Below are positions 25,822-35,010 of a stretch of 64,000 nucleotides of DNA, in pieces. The translations under genes were made by a program, and so were the position numbers. A model generated the notes under the pieces. The model saw only the letters and a list, made by a program, of their open reading frames with translations. It searched no databases and was not told the DNA's origin. Position 1 is the first letter of the stretch. Each line of letters begins with the position of its first letter. This stretch comes from Magnetospirillum gryphiswaldense MSR-1 v2 (GTDB lineage: Bacteria; Pseudomonadota; Alphaproteobacteria; Rhodospirillales; Magnetospirillaceae). The stretch lies in the NCBI RefSeq assembly GCF_000513295.1, contig NC_023065.1:2650501-2714500 (forward strand), read 5' to 3'.

Positions 25822-28081
25822 GTCGTTTGGCGCCGATGGATGTGGCCGACTTGCCTGAAACCACCGCGATCTGCCGCTCGATGTGTTGCCGCTTGCGCAT
25901 GCGGGCGGCGTCGAGGAGCATTCGCCCGGCCCAAAAGTAGATGTTGTTTTCCCCCACCATCTCACGCATCAGCCGCATCCGCTCGCGCCGCTGGTCGAGC
26001 GGCATGGACAGTCCGGCGTGGATAGCGTCGCCCATGGCGCGGATGTCGTAGGGATTGACGATCAGGGCTTCCAGCAATTCCCGCGAGGCGCCGGCGAAGG
26101 TGGACAGCACCAGGACCCCGTCCTCGTCGTCACGAGCGGCGACGAATTCCTTGGCGACTAGGTTCATGCCGTCGTGAAGACTGGAGACCAGGCAGAGGTC
26201 GGCGGCGCGGAACAGGGTGAAGACCGCCTCCGGCTCATGATGCTTGGGCACAAGGATGATGGGCGCCCAATCGTCAGTGCCGAAGCGGGCGTTGACAGCC
26301 TCGGCGACAGCTTCCGCCTCGGTCTGGGTGTCACGGTAGACCGCGAGCTGGCTGCGGGTGGGAGCGGCGACCTGGAGCATGGTGAGGCGGCCGATACATT
26401 CCGGATGGACCTCGAGCAAGCTCTCCACCGCGCGGAAGCGGTCGGCGATGCCCTTGGTGTAGTCGAAGCGCTCGACACCCACGGCAAGCAAGGCGTCGGC
26501 GGCAAGGCCGTATTTCAGTCTCACGCTCTTGCGGCATTCGTCCACTGGCGCCTGGGCGGCCAGGGCCGCCGGGGGCCACTCGATGGAGATGGGATAGGGG
26601 CGCACCAAGGTGGTGTTGTCGCCCGCCCGGACGGTGCTGTGTTCACGGTCGATCTGGCATTCGAGGAAGCGGTCGACCGTCTCCAGGAAATTCAGGCAGT
26701 GGAACTGGGTGTGGAAACCCAGGATGGAACTTCCCAGCAACCCGGACAGGATCTCTTCCTTCCACGGGCAGATGCTGAACACCTCGGCATTGGGCCAGGG
26801 AATGTGCCAGAAGGTGATGATGGTGGCCTCGGGCAGTTTCTCGCGGACCATGCGGGGAAGCAGGGCGAAGTGGTAATCCTGCACCAGGACTACCGGATTT
26901 CGCGTCCTCGCCTCCGCCACCAGGGCATTGGCGAATTTTTGGTTGACCGCCACGTACTGCTCCCAGTCCGAGGCGCGGAAGGTCGGGCGCACGAAGGCGA
27001 TGTGGCACAGCGGCCACAGCCCCTCGTTGGCGAGGCCGTAGTAGTAGCCTTCCTGTTCCTCGTCCGACAGCCAGAGCCGGCGCAGGGTGTAGGCGGGCGC
27101 CTCGGGGGGCACCGCCAGGCGGTCGTCGCCATCCACCGTCATGCGATCCGCCGAGCCGCTGCCATGAGCGATCCAGGTGCCGCCGCAGGCCCGCATGATC
27201 GGTTCCAATGCGGTGACGAGGCCGCTGGCCGGCCGCTGCAGGGCGACCTGCCCGTCTTCGAGATTGTGGATGTAGGGCTCGCGGTTCGAGACCACCAGCA
27301 CCTCGGCGTCGGGCAACTCGTTGCGCAGCAGGTTGCGCAAGGATTCGGGGCCCCAGTCAACGCGGATCGCTTCGGTGAGGGCGCGCGGAACGTCGAGATC
27401 GCGCAACATCTTGCGCATCTCGCGAACCAGCGGCGCAACCTCAATGGCCATCCCCGAGTCTTCGCCCTCGCCGCCGCCCTGGGCGGAGAGCCCCTTGCGC
27501 GCCGCCCGAAGCCAACTCCGCAGGGTGAGGCGGGCAACAATCGCCGTGACGGTCGCCGCCGCCAGTCCCAGCAGCGCGAGGAAGCCGGCAAGATAATACT
27601 CCGCGCTGGAACTGCGCCGCTCAATGAAACTGAGGTCGTGGAGGATGACCAACCGGCCCAAATTGACGCCATCGACGGAAAGCGCGAAAGACGCAGCCAA
27701 TACCGCCCCTTCCGCCAATCTTTCGACCAGGAAAGCCGTTCCGGATACCGGGGCCATCGGACATCCAAGGTCCTTGGGCCAAGCCGCAGAGCGATTGTTC
27801 AACCGGTTGTCCGGCGTACACAGACCAAGGGCCAGCAGGCGTTCGTCCTGGGCGATACGCTTGAACAACTCATCGACCCTGCGGCCGGCCTTGCGGTCGG
27901 TCTGTGCCATTACCAGGCTGGTAACGGTGTCCTCGATTGAATGGAAGACCAACTGGGAACGCATTTCCACGTCGGCCCGGAACCACCGCTCAATCAAGGT
28001 CCCGACCAACGGGGCCGCAGCCCAGGCAATGCCACCCAGAACCAGCAACAGCGGCAAAATGAACCGGAACGCCATTCGCAT
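25814..28081 (-). CDS. otsA: Trehalose-6-phosphate synthase with membrane sensor-like N-terminus
   Basis: A 755-residue protein of two parts. Residues 1-250 look like a sensor: a membrane helix (about 6-28), an extracytoplasmic part (about 30-165), a second helix (about 166-188) and a HAMP-like helical linker. Residues about 255-735 are a GT20 synthase: [58 protein letters not shown] and [16 protein letters not shown]. It makes trehalose-6-phosphate from a nucleotide-sugar and glucose-6-phosphate at the membrane. Typical OtsA proteins are about 450-500 residues and soluble, so the extra 250 residues are unusual and may couple synthesis to an envelope or osmotic signal. Confidence 0.9.
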   Translation of the reverse strand: MRMAFRFILPLLLVLGGIAWAAAPLVGTLIERWFRADVEMRSQLVFHSIEDTVTSLVMAQTDRKAGRRVDELFKRIAQDERLLALGLCTPDNRLNNRSAAWPKDLGCPMAPVSGTAFLVERLAEGAVLAASFALSVDGVNLGRLVILHDLSFIERRSSSAEYYLAGFLALLGLAAATVTAIVARLTLRSWLRAARKGLSAQGGGEGEDSGMAIEVAPLVREMRKMLRDLDVPRALTEAIRVDWGPESLRNLLRNELPDAEVLVVSNREPYIHNLEDGQVALQRPASGLVTALEPIMRACGGTWIAHGSGSADRMTVDGDDRLAVPPEAPAYTLRRLWLSDEEQEGYYYGLANEGLWPLCHIAFVRPTFRASDWEQYVAVNQKFANALVAEARTRNPVVLVQDYHFALLPRMVREKLPEATIITFWHIPWPNAEVFSICPWKEEILSGLLGSSILGFHTQFHCLNFLETVDRFLECQIDREHSTVRAGDNTTLVRPYPISIEWPPAALAAQAPVDECRKSVRLKYGLAADALLAVGVERFDYTKGIADRFRAVESLLEVHPECIGRLTMLQVAAPTRSQLAVYRDTQTEAEAVAEAVNARFGTDDWAPIILVPKHHEPEAVFTLFRAADLCLVSSLHDGMNLVAKEFVAARDDEDGVLVLSTFAGASRELLEALIVNPYDIRAMGDAIHAGLSMPLDQRRERMRLMREMVGENNIYFWAGRMLLDAARMRKRQHIERQIAVVSGKSATSIGAKRHG

Positions 28082-28096
28082 GCGAGTATCCTTCGG

Positions 28097-28495
28097 TTAT
28101 GCGACAGCGCGTGCCGCGATCAGTGCGATCGCCTCTGCCCGCAAGGCAGCCAATCTCTCGGCCCAACCGCGGACGGCATCAATTTCTGCAGACGTGCACT
28201 GCAGCAGCGTCGCCACGCGGTCCATGCCTTGCCAAAGTCGGGAGTCCTCGACCTCCCAACTCAGGCGGGCCAGTTCCAGCATGACGATCATTTTATCACG
28301 CGCCGTCGGAAATGACCCGACGGCAAGTTCAGCATCATCCCAGCCAATGCATGTGCGCGGCGGCAGGCCCATCTCGGCCAGCCATTCCTGCCAAAGGGCC
28401 CATTGAACCAATCCGGTATCTTCAGGTGGCGCGATGTTGGCGGCCAAGGCGAGAAAGGCATCCTTCTGAGCTTCGTCCAATGCCGCCAGGAACAT
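28097..28495 (-). CDS. Small protein at the head of the trehalose operon (TerB-like start)
   Basis: A 132-residue helical protein from ATG 28495 (MFLAALDEAQKDAFLALAAN), with a G-rich site just upstream. The opening resembles TerB-like proteins, but the rest (LPPRTCIGWDDAELAVGSFP and TARDKMIVMLELARLSWEVE) is not a clear family match. It ends 15 bases before otsA, so it is the first gene of the otsA-otsB-GH15-GGDEF operon. Function unknown. Confidence 0.6.
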   Translation of the reverse strand: MFLAALDEAQKDAFLALAANIAPPEDTGLVQWALWQEWLAEMGLPPRTCIGWDDAELAVGSFPTARDKMIVMLELARLSWEVEDSRLWQGMDRVATLLQCTSAEIDAVRGWAERLAALRAEAIALIAARAVA

Positions 28496-28559
28496 GCCAC
28501 CCCCCAATGCATCACCAATTCCGATATCACCTATCTAAAAGATTTATTATGGCGAGATC

Positions 28560-28718
28560 ATGGCAGGGGCTCACTGGGGCAGGCCTCGGCAGGAGCGCGG
28601 CGGTCGCGTAATTTTGCTGTCCGCGACTGGGCTGCGGCGCATGACTCCCACGCTTTCGCTTCTTGGGGCCGCATCGGTGGCTGTGGCGGTGGTATTCGTT
28701 CTCGTCCGGAGAAGGTAG
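28560..28718 (+). CDS. Possible 52-aa ORF with IPTL-CTERM-like tail
   Basis: A short frame from ATG 28560 to TAG 28718. Its end reads TPTLSLLGAASVAVAVVFVL then VRRR: a Pro-Thr-Leu-Ser start, a hydrophobic helix and an arginine cluster, the build of the IPTL-CTERM and PEP-CTERM sorting tails. The N-terminal half is arginine-rich and unlike a secreted protein, and there is no good ribosome site. It is more likely a broken-off tail or a chance frame than a working gene. Confidence 0.25.
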   Translation: MAGAHWGRPRQERGGRVILLSATGLRRMTPTLSLLGAASVAVAVVFVLVRRR

Positions 28719-29273
28719 TTGGCCTGACTGCGCAGTTGTCATCCTGGATGCCCGGCAGCAAAATCAAAAAGGGCCGTATAGAGTTGTTCCGGGAGCTGCT
28801 GCTGGGGCTGTTCTTTAGGGTCGTGGGGACGTCCATCGACCTGCCGTTCGTGGAGGTGTTGTTCAGCGGCACGAACCTGACCGTATATTTCGAGCATTTT
28901 TCGGGCGCCAACCTCACCTGCAAGTGCTTGATATTACAGCAGAGAAGGTTCGCCCACGGCCTCTTCCCCTCCGCCACCCCACCCGAAGGATGCTTGGGTC
29001 GAACCTTCTCCAGAGGGGCGGGCAAGACGTTGGCCTCCCCCGCCGACTTGGTCACAACAATCTCTGCATGCGCCCGAACAAGCGGTTGACGGATTTGGCG
29101 CGCGCCGACGCCGTGATGAAGGGGAGGTGCTGCCAGTGTGTTGTGTTGCATGCACTGACAACGGAACTCGGCTGGACGGGCTCACCAGATAACACTATAC
29201 TTTTGGCCAGTTCGGCTCGTGGGCATGGGGCCGCGGGAGTATGCCTACCATTGCCGGTGTAGGGTGGCTGCTT
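28719..29273. other. Intergenic region before the large kinase
   Basis: No convincing gene is seen. Long frames on both strands (about 28403-29089 plus and 28558-29151 minus) have no ribosome sites and low-complexity translations. Inverted sequences AGAAGGTTCG (28941-28950) and CGAACCTTCT (29001-29010) flank 50 bases and could form a large hairpin. The promoter of the kinase probably lies in 29150-29270. Confidence 0.35.
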
Positions 29274-32200
29274 ATGCGCTCAGTGCCTCTTTCCGACATC
29301 ATGACCCGGGCTGTGGTCACCATCGTCCCGGACAGTCCGGTCGCCGCCGCGCTGGCGATCATGGGCGAACGGCGGATCAGTTGCCTGGTGGTTGCCGAGG
29401 GCCGCAGGCCGATCGGCATCCTGACCGAGCGCGACTTGGTGCGGCGCTATGGGGGCGTCGCCCTGGCCGACGGCGAACAGGAGGTGCGGTCGATCATGAC
29501 GCCCTCGCCGGTGACGGTGCCGCCCGACATCGACCAGTTCGCCGCGTTCAAGATGATGAAGACGGGGCGGTTCCGCCATCTGGTGGTGGTCGATGACGGC
29601 GGCGACCTCCTGGGAATCGTCACCGAAACCGATTTCGTCCACCATCTTGGAGTGGACTTCTACCTGCGGCCGAAGGACGTGTTGTCGGTCATGGCCCCGG
29701 CGGTGACGGTGGACTCCGACTGCCCGCTGGCCGACGCCATCGCCCGGCTGGCCCGGCGCGACACTTTCTGCGTCATCGTCACCCAGGACGGCAAGGCCGC
29801 CGGCATTCTCACTGAACGCGACATCGTCCGCCTGCTGTGCCTGCCCCAGGGCGATGGCTCGGCCCCGACGGCCAGCCAGGTGATGAGCGCGCCGCTGCGC
29901 AGCATTCCGGCCGAGGCCAGCCTGCTGGAGGCGGCCGCGACCCTGCGCCAGGCCAAGCTGCGCCATCTGGTGGTGCTTGATGACGACGGGCAAGCGATCG
30001 GCGTGGTCGGCGAACACGAGATCGTCAAGGGGCTGGAAAGCGGGTACGTCGTCCACCTGGAACGCATCATCGCCGAGAGGAATGCCGCGCTGGCCGCCCT
30101 CGCCGAGGCCAACGCCGCTCTGCATGCCTCGGCGCGCGAGGCTCGCTTCGCCATGCTCGTCACCGAGCGCATGGCCGACGCCACCGTCTGGATTTCACCC
30201 GATGGCCGCCATCTCTATTCCAACCGGGCCTGGAGCGAGCTGTCGGGCTTCAGCGCCGAGGAGACACGGAAGAAATTCGTCTGGGATTTCACCCCCAACT
30301 TCCTGCGCGAGGACTGGCTTGCCCACTGGCAGGCCCTGCGCAGCCAGGGAACGCTGGCCTTCGAGGCGGTCCTGATAAACAGGGATGGCGCCTCGATTCC
30401 CTGCGAGGTGGTCGCCAACCACATCGTCTTTGAGGGCGAGGAATACAACGTCGGCATCATCCGCGACCTGCGTGACCGCAGGATTCTGGAACAGGAGTTG
30501 CGCGCCCGCGTGGACGATCTGCGCCTGGCGCAGCAGGTGGCCAGGATCGGCAGTTGGCGCCTGAATGCGGAGACCGGGCAGTTGTCCTGGTCCGATGAGA
30601 CCCACCGGATGTTCGGTGTCGCGCCGGGCACGCCGCTGACCTACGAGCTGTTTCTGGCTTCCGTGCATCCCGACGACCGCGCCATGATCGATCAAGCCTG
30701 GAACAACGCGCAGGCCGGTGCGCCCTACGATATCGTCCACCGCATCGTCACCGGCGGCGACGTCCGCTGGGTGCACGAGCAGGCAAGCCTGGAATTCGAC
30801 GGGGATGGGCGCCTGCTGGGCGGCATCGGCACCGTCCAGGACGTCACCGACCAGCGGCTGCTCCTCGATGCGCGCCACGCCAGCGAAGAGCGCCTACGCC
30901 TGGTCCTCGAAGTCACCGCCGACGGCATCTGGGACTGGGACCTGGTGGCCGACCGGGCCGAGTTGAATGACCGCTACTATGAGTTGCTCGGATATGCTCG
31001 CGGCGAGTTCGAACCCGGCCGGGCTTCGCTGCCGCGCCTGTTTCATCCCGATGACCTTCCCGGAATCCTGGATACTCTCGCTGCGAACATCGACGGCAGT
31101 GTGTCCAGTTACGACAACGAAGTCCGGATGGTGACCAAGGCCGGCGAGGTCAAATGGGTCCATGTCCGCGGCCGGATCGTGGAGCGCGACGCGACGGGCC
31201 GGGGGACCCGCATGGTCGGTTCCGTTACCGACATCACTGCCCGCAAGGTGCTGGAGCGCGGCATGCGCGAGCGCGAGGCGTTCTACCGCGCCGCCATCGA
31301 AACCACCGCCGACGGCTTCTGGCTGTGCGACCTCGACGGACGCATCCTCGAGGTCAATTCCGCCTACGCCGAAATGTCGGGCTACACGGTCGATGAACTG
31401 TGTCGGATGAGCATTGCCGACCTGGACGCCGAGGAGACCGCATCCGACGTCCGTACCCAATTGGCGACGATCATCGCCGGCGGCGGTGCGGTCTTCGAGC
31501 GCCGCCACCGGCGCAAGGACGGCTCGTTGTGGGACGTCGAAGTGTGCACCCTGTTTTCGGACATCGAGGACGGCCGCTGCTTCGCCTTCCTGCGCGACCT
31601 GGCCATCCGCCGCCGCGCCGAGGCGCTGCTGAAGGCACGGCTGCGCCTGTCCGATATCGGACGCGGCGGCAACATCGACGCACTGATGACCGAGGTGCTG
31701 GACACCGCCGAGCGCCTGACCGCCAGCGCCATCGGGTTCTTCCACTTCGTCGATGACGACCAAAGCGGCCTGACCCTGCAAGCGTGGTCCACCAACACCC
31801 TGGCCAACATATGCAGGGCCGAGGCCAAGGGCCAGCATTACGCGGTGACCGAGGCCGGCATCTGGGCCGACTGCCTGCGCCAGGGCCGAGCGATCATCTG
31901 CAACGACTACGCCGCGCTGCCAACCAAGCACTGCCTGCCCGACGGTCACGCACCGGTCACCCGCCTGCTGTCGGTGCCGGTGCCCGGCGAAACGGGCTTT
32001 CAGGCCGTCATCGGAGTCGGCAACAAGTCGGCGGACTATGACGCCGACGACCTTGCCATCGTCGCCGAGCTGGCCGGCATCGCCATGGACGTCGTCAACT
32101 GGGTGCGGGCGGAGGGGCGCCTAAGGGAGAGCGAGTTCTTCCTGCGCGAGACCCAGCGGGTGGGCAAGCTGGGCGGCTGGAAAGCCAATCCCGAGACCGG

Positions 32201-33218
32201 CATGCTGATGTGGACCGACGAGGTCTACGCCATGGTCGAGGAGCCGCTGCCGTCCAGGCCCGAACTTGCCGCCGGCATCGACTACTACCTGCCACAATAC
32301 CGGGAGCCGTTGCGCCAGACCCTCCGACGGGCGTTCGACAGGCGGGAGCCGTTTCAGATGGAACTGGAACTACTCTCCCGCACCGGACGACATCGTTGGG
32401 TGGAACTGCGGGGCGCCCCCAACGCCACCGAGAGCAAGCCCGACTACCTGGTCGGCACCATCCTCGACATCAGCGAGCGCAAGGAGGCGGAAGCGCGGCT
32501 GCTGCGCACCATCGACGAACTCACCCGCTCCAACAGCGAACTGGAACGCTTCGCCTACGTCGCCTCGCACGATTTACAGGAGCCGCTGCGCAACGTGGTC
32601 GCCTTCTGCCAGTTGCTCGAGCGCCAGATGCAAGGGCGCATCGAGGCCGAGGAACGCGAAACGCTGGAGATCATCGTCGGTGGCGCCCGGCGCATGCGCG
32701 ACCTGGTCCACGACCTGCTGGAATATTCCTGTGCCGGCCACTTCGAGGCTGAACGCGAGTTGGTCAAGCTGCCCGACCTGGTCGCCGTGGCCACGGCCAA
32801 CCTGCAGAGCGCCATCGCCGAATCGGGCGCGGAGGTGGAGTGCGACGCCGACGTGGAAATGTCGGTCGTGGAACTGCCGATGATGCAGGTATTCCAGAAC
32901 CTGATCTCCAACGCCATCAAGTTTCGCGACCCCCTGCGGCCCCTGCGGGTGCGCATCCACGGCGAACGGGTGGTGGGCGGCATCCAGGTGTCCGTGATCG
33001 ACAACGGCATCGGCATCGAACCATCCTATCTCGACCAGGTGTTCGTGATCTTCAAGCGCCTGCACCGCCCCAGCGACATTCCCGGTACCGGCCTCGGCCT
33101 TGCCATCTGCCGCCGCATCGTCGAGAACCACGGCGGTCGAATCTGGGCCGCATCCGAGGGGGCGAGAAAGGGAACTACAATCCATTTTGTTCTGCCTGCG
33201 GATGGCAGTGCCGTATGA
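29274..33218 (+). CDS. Multi-sensor histidine kinase (4 CBS, 5 PAS, GAF)
   Basis: A 1,314-residue cytoplasmic kinase; ATG 29274 (MRSVPLSDIMTRAVVTIVPD) has AGGGTGG at proper spacing, better than ATG 29241. Order: four CBS motifs (about 5-255, with ILTERDLVRRYG, IVTETDFVHHLG, ILTERDIVRLL), PAS (about 285-400), PAS (420-530), PAS (540-660), PAS (670-785), GAF (790-950), PAS (965-1080), HisKA with the phospho-acceptor in YVASHDLQEPLRNV (about 1095), and an HATPase with VIDNGIGIEP and GTGLGLAICRRIVENHGG. CBS pairs usually bind adenine nucleotides, so the kinase could report energy state. No response regulator gene is adjacent, so its partner is elsewhere. There are no membrane segments. Confidence 0.9.
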   Translation: MRSVPLSDIMTRAVVTIVPDSPVAAALAIMGERRISCLVVAEGRRPIGILTERDLVRRYGGVALADGEQEVRSIMTPSPVTVPPDIDQFAAFKMMKTGRFRHLVVVDDGGDLLGIVTETDFVHHLGVDFYLRPKDVLSVMAPAVTVDSDCPLADAIARLARRDTFCVIVTQDGKAAGILTERDIVRLLCLPQGDGSAPTASQVMSAPLRSIPAEASLLEAAATLRQAKLRHLVVLDDDGQAIGVVGEHEIVKGLESGYVVHLERIIAERNAALAALAEANAALHASAREARFAMLVTERMADATVWISPDGRHLYSNRAWSELSGFSAEETRKKFVWDFTPNFLREDWLAHWQALRSQGTLAFEAVLINRDGASIPCEVVANHIVFEGEEYNVGIIRDLRDRRILEQELRARVDDLRLAQQVARIGSWRLNAETGQLSWSDETHRMFGVAPGTPLTYELFLASVHPDDRAMIDQAWNNAQAGAPYDIVHRIVTGGDVRWVHEQASLEFDGDGRLLGGIGTVQDVTDQRLLLDARHASEERLRLVLEVTADGIWDWDLVADRAELNDRYYELLGYARGEFEPGRASLPRLFHPDDLPGILDTLAANIDGSVSSYDNEVRMVTKAGEVKWVHVRGRIVERDATGRGTRMVGSVTDITARKVLERGMREREAFYRAAIETTADGFWLCDLDGRILEVNSAYAEMSGYTVDELCRMSIADLDAEETASDVRTQLATIIAGGGAVFERRHRRKDGSLWDVEVCTLFSDIEDGRCFAFLRDLAIRRRAEALLKARLRLSDIGRGGNIDALMTEVLDTAERLTASAIGFFHFVDDDQSGLTLQAWSTNTLANICRAEAKGQHYAVTEAGIWADCLRQGRAIICNDYAALPTKHCLPDGHAPVTRLLSVPVPGETGFQAVIGVGNKSADYDADDLAIVAELAGIAMDVVNWVRAEGRLRESEFFLRETQRVGKLGGWKANPETGMLMWTDEVYAMVEEPLPSRPELAAGIDYYLPQYREPLRQTLRRAFDRREPFQMELELLSRTGRHRWVELRGAPNATESKPDYLVGTILDISERKEAEARLLRTIDELTRSNSELERFAYVASHDLQEPLRNVVAFCQLLERQMQGRIEAEERETLEIIVGGARRMRDLVHDLLEYSCAGHFEAERELVKLPDLVAVATANLQSAIAESGAEVECDADVEMSVVELPMMQVFQNLISNAIKFRDPLRPLRVRIHGERVVGGIQVSVIDNGIGIEPSYLDQVFVIFKRLHRPSDIPGTGLGLAICRRIVENHGGRIWAASEGARKGTTIHFVLPADGSAV

Positions 33219-33416
33219 CCTGTTATCGGTCTGATTTGTATACATGAACCCGGATGTGCCGGCCTTTGCTCGAAGATGGAAAGCGGAGCCAGAGTGGTCA
33301 AAGCCAGCCCGGCAAATGGCCGACATGTCCAACCCGTTGGAAACGTAGGAAAGAAGGTTTGCCCTCAGCCTCGCCCCCTCCGCCATTACTTTAAAAGAAT
33401 AGATTCTCTGACGCAT

Positions 33417-33444
33417 AGAGCCTTGGGCGAAAGCCCAAGGCTCT
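33417..33444 (+). terminator. Hairpin with GAAA loop, probable terminator
   Basis: A perfect 12-bp stem AGAGCCTTGGGC (33417-33428) and GCCCAAGGCTCT (33433-33444) closed by a GAAA tetraloop, followed within 6 bases by GTTTTC. It lies 200 bases after the kinase stop and probably ends its transcript, or that of a small RNA from the gap. Confidence 0.65.
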
Positions 33445-34023
33445 GCGGCGTTTTCATTATGTAGCTGTTGACCTTGATCGCCTCAATTCGGCCCGATTTT
33501 CAACATTTTATCTTCTCTTTCTCCCGTTTTCTCCCGCGGCTGTTGACTGCGCCAGAAAGGTACGGGGTTTGAAAAGGGCTAAATTTCAATTGGATGCACG
33601 ACAGAAAACTGTTTACCATTCCGCTGTTTTTATTGGCGCGGGCTGGAGTCTGGGGGCGGATTTGGTGGTCAACAGCTTTTCGTCCTGGCTGATGTGGAAG
33701 CCGTCATTTATGTCGTGCCCTGATGTGGAGGCCGTCATTGATGCCTAGCCCCTCGTCATCCACGGCATTCAGGTGTGAGCAGAAGGAGACAGGACCGCCT
33801 TGTGTGACTGCTTAGCCGGTCGATAGCCACCATTCCACCGGAATGACCGCTACGGTACTGTTGTGTCAGGAGATACGGGTCTCTGTGAAAGGCAGCAGAT
33901 GCCTTTCAGTAACGTGTGTATCGTTTTAATGTGCAATTCTCCATTTACTGTCGCAGGCATCATCGCATATCTGATGTTACCCAACAGACCTTCGGAACAT
34001 AACCTATTGGGGGAAATGAACAG
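33445..34023. other. AT-richer spacer with a diverged tandem repeat
   Basis: No intact gene is visible in about 580 bases. Two near-identical 23-mers, TGATGTGGAAGCCGTCATTT followed by ATG (33690-33712) and TGATGTGGAGGCCGTCATTG followed by ATG (33721-33743), lie 31 bases apart. In one frame they read as ADVEAVI and PDVEAVIDA before stops, which looks like a decayed gene end. The promoter for the following binding-protein gene must lie near 33850-34010. Confidence 0.4.
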
Positions 34024-35010
34024 GTGGGTCTGCTGCGAAGAATATTGGTATACCGGTGGGAGAGAATCTTCGTTGTTTTCTCTGCCTGCGCTGCTGCAGC
34101 CTTCTTCGCCATTGCGTTTGGACTAAGGATTCCTGGGCCACCGTTTCGCGTCGGCATAAACCCATGGCTCGGCTACGAACCCCTTCTTATCGCCCGAGAT
34201 ACCTTGGCGCTTGATCCCAAAATAGTCCGGGTCGTGGATATGTCTTCGACCACAGAAACTATCCGTGCGCTCCAAAATGGGATCCTCGATGCGGCCGCGC
34301 TTACCCTTGACGAGGTACTGCTGCTTCAGCATTCCGGAACCAACATCCGCATTCTGCTGGTCGCGGACATATCAAACGGCGCTGATGCCGTGGTCTTCAA
34401 TCCCAAGGCCACAGATGTAATAGGCATCAAAGGTGCAAGGATAGCGTTCGAGGGCAAGGCATTGGGCGCCTACATGGCAGCACGCATGCTGGAAAAGATG
34501 TCCCTGGCCCCGAGTGACGTGCAATTGATCGAAGCGCCGATTGACCGACAAGAACGGCTCTATGTCAGCGGCGAGGTTGACGGGGTGATCACCTTTGACC
34601 CTATCCGCACTAAGCTTCTCACGTTAGGCGCCCGGCAAATTTTTTCCTCAAGGGATATTCCCAACGAAATCCTCGATGTTGTGGTGGTCAGGGATCAGGC
34701 CCTGCAAACCGATCCGGCAGCCATCAAGCATCTACGTGATGCATGGGAGTTTGGTCGGAAAAAGCTGGTCACCCTAGATCCCGCTATGACTGTCGGCGTT
34801 ACGAAGCGTACCGGCCTTTCGGAATCGGAGCTTAGAACGGCCCTAAAAGATATTGCATTTCCCAATGTCAAAGAGTCTGAGGCGCTAATCCTGGGAGCCG
34901 ATCAACGGCTGGCCGAGACTTCACTAAAGCTCTGGCAAATCATGCAAAGCTATGGGATTGCCCCCTCTGGAGCGCCCACCCCAAAGATTTCAGGGGAGGT
35001 GCGCCGATGA
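34024..35010 (+). CDS. Membrane-anchored periplasmic binding protein (NMT1/SsuA-like)
   Basis: A 328-residue protein starting at GTG 34024 behind GGGGGAAA. A membrane helix (about 13-33) anchors it; there is no lipobox. The rest is a type II substrate-binding fold: VGINPWLGYEPLLIARD (about 43-59), SSTTETIRALQNGILDAAAL, and VDGVITFDPIRTKLLTLGAR. Such proteins usually serve ABC transporters of nitrate, taurine or thiamine precursors, but no permease or ATPase is nearby. Its stop overlaps the start of a GGDEF/EAL gene (ATGA, 35007-35010), suggesting that it acts as the periplasmic receptor for that enzyme. Confidence 0.8.
   Translation: MGLLRRILVYRWERIFVVFSACAAAAFFAIAFGLRIPGPPFRVGINPWLGYEPLLIARDTLALDPKIVRVVDMSSTTETIRALQNGILDAAALTLDEVLLLQHSGTNIRILLVADISNGADAVVFNPKATDVIGIKGARIAFEGKALGAYMAARMLEKMSLAPSDVQLIEAPIDRQERLYVSGEVDGVITFDPIRTKLLTLGARQIFSSRDIPNEILDVVVVRDQALQTDPAAIKHLRDAWEFGRKKLVTLDPAMTVGVTKRTGLSESELRTALKDIAFPNVKESEALILGADQRLAETSLKLWQIMQSYGIAPSGAPTPKISGEVRR

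Noticed and set aside
26174-27940. A 588-codon plus-strand frame opposite otsA
   Set aside because: It mirrors the strongly supported GT20 gene and has no motifs or ribosome site.
28403-29151. Overlapping long frames on both strands in the gap before the kinase
   Set aside because: Neither has a credible start site or family resemblance, and each contradicts the other.
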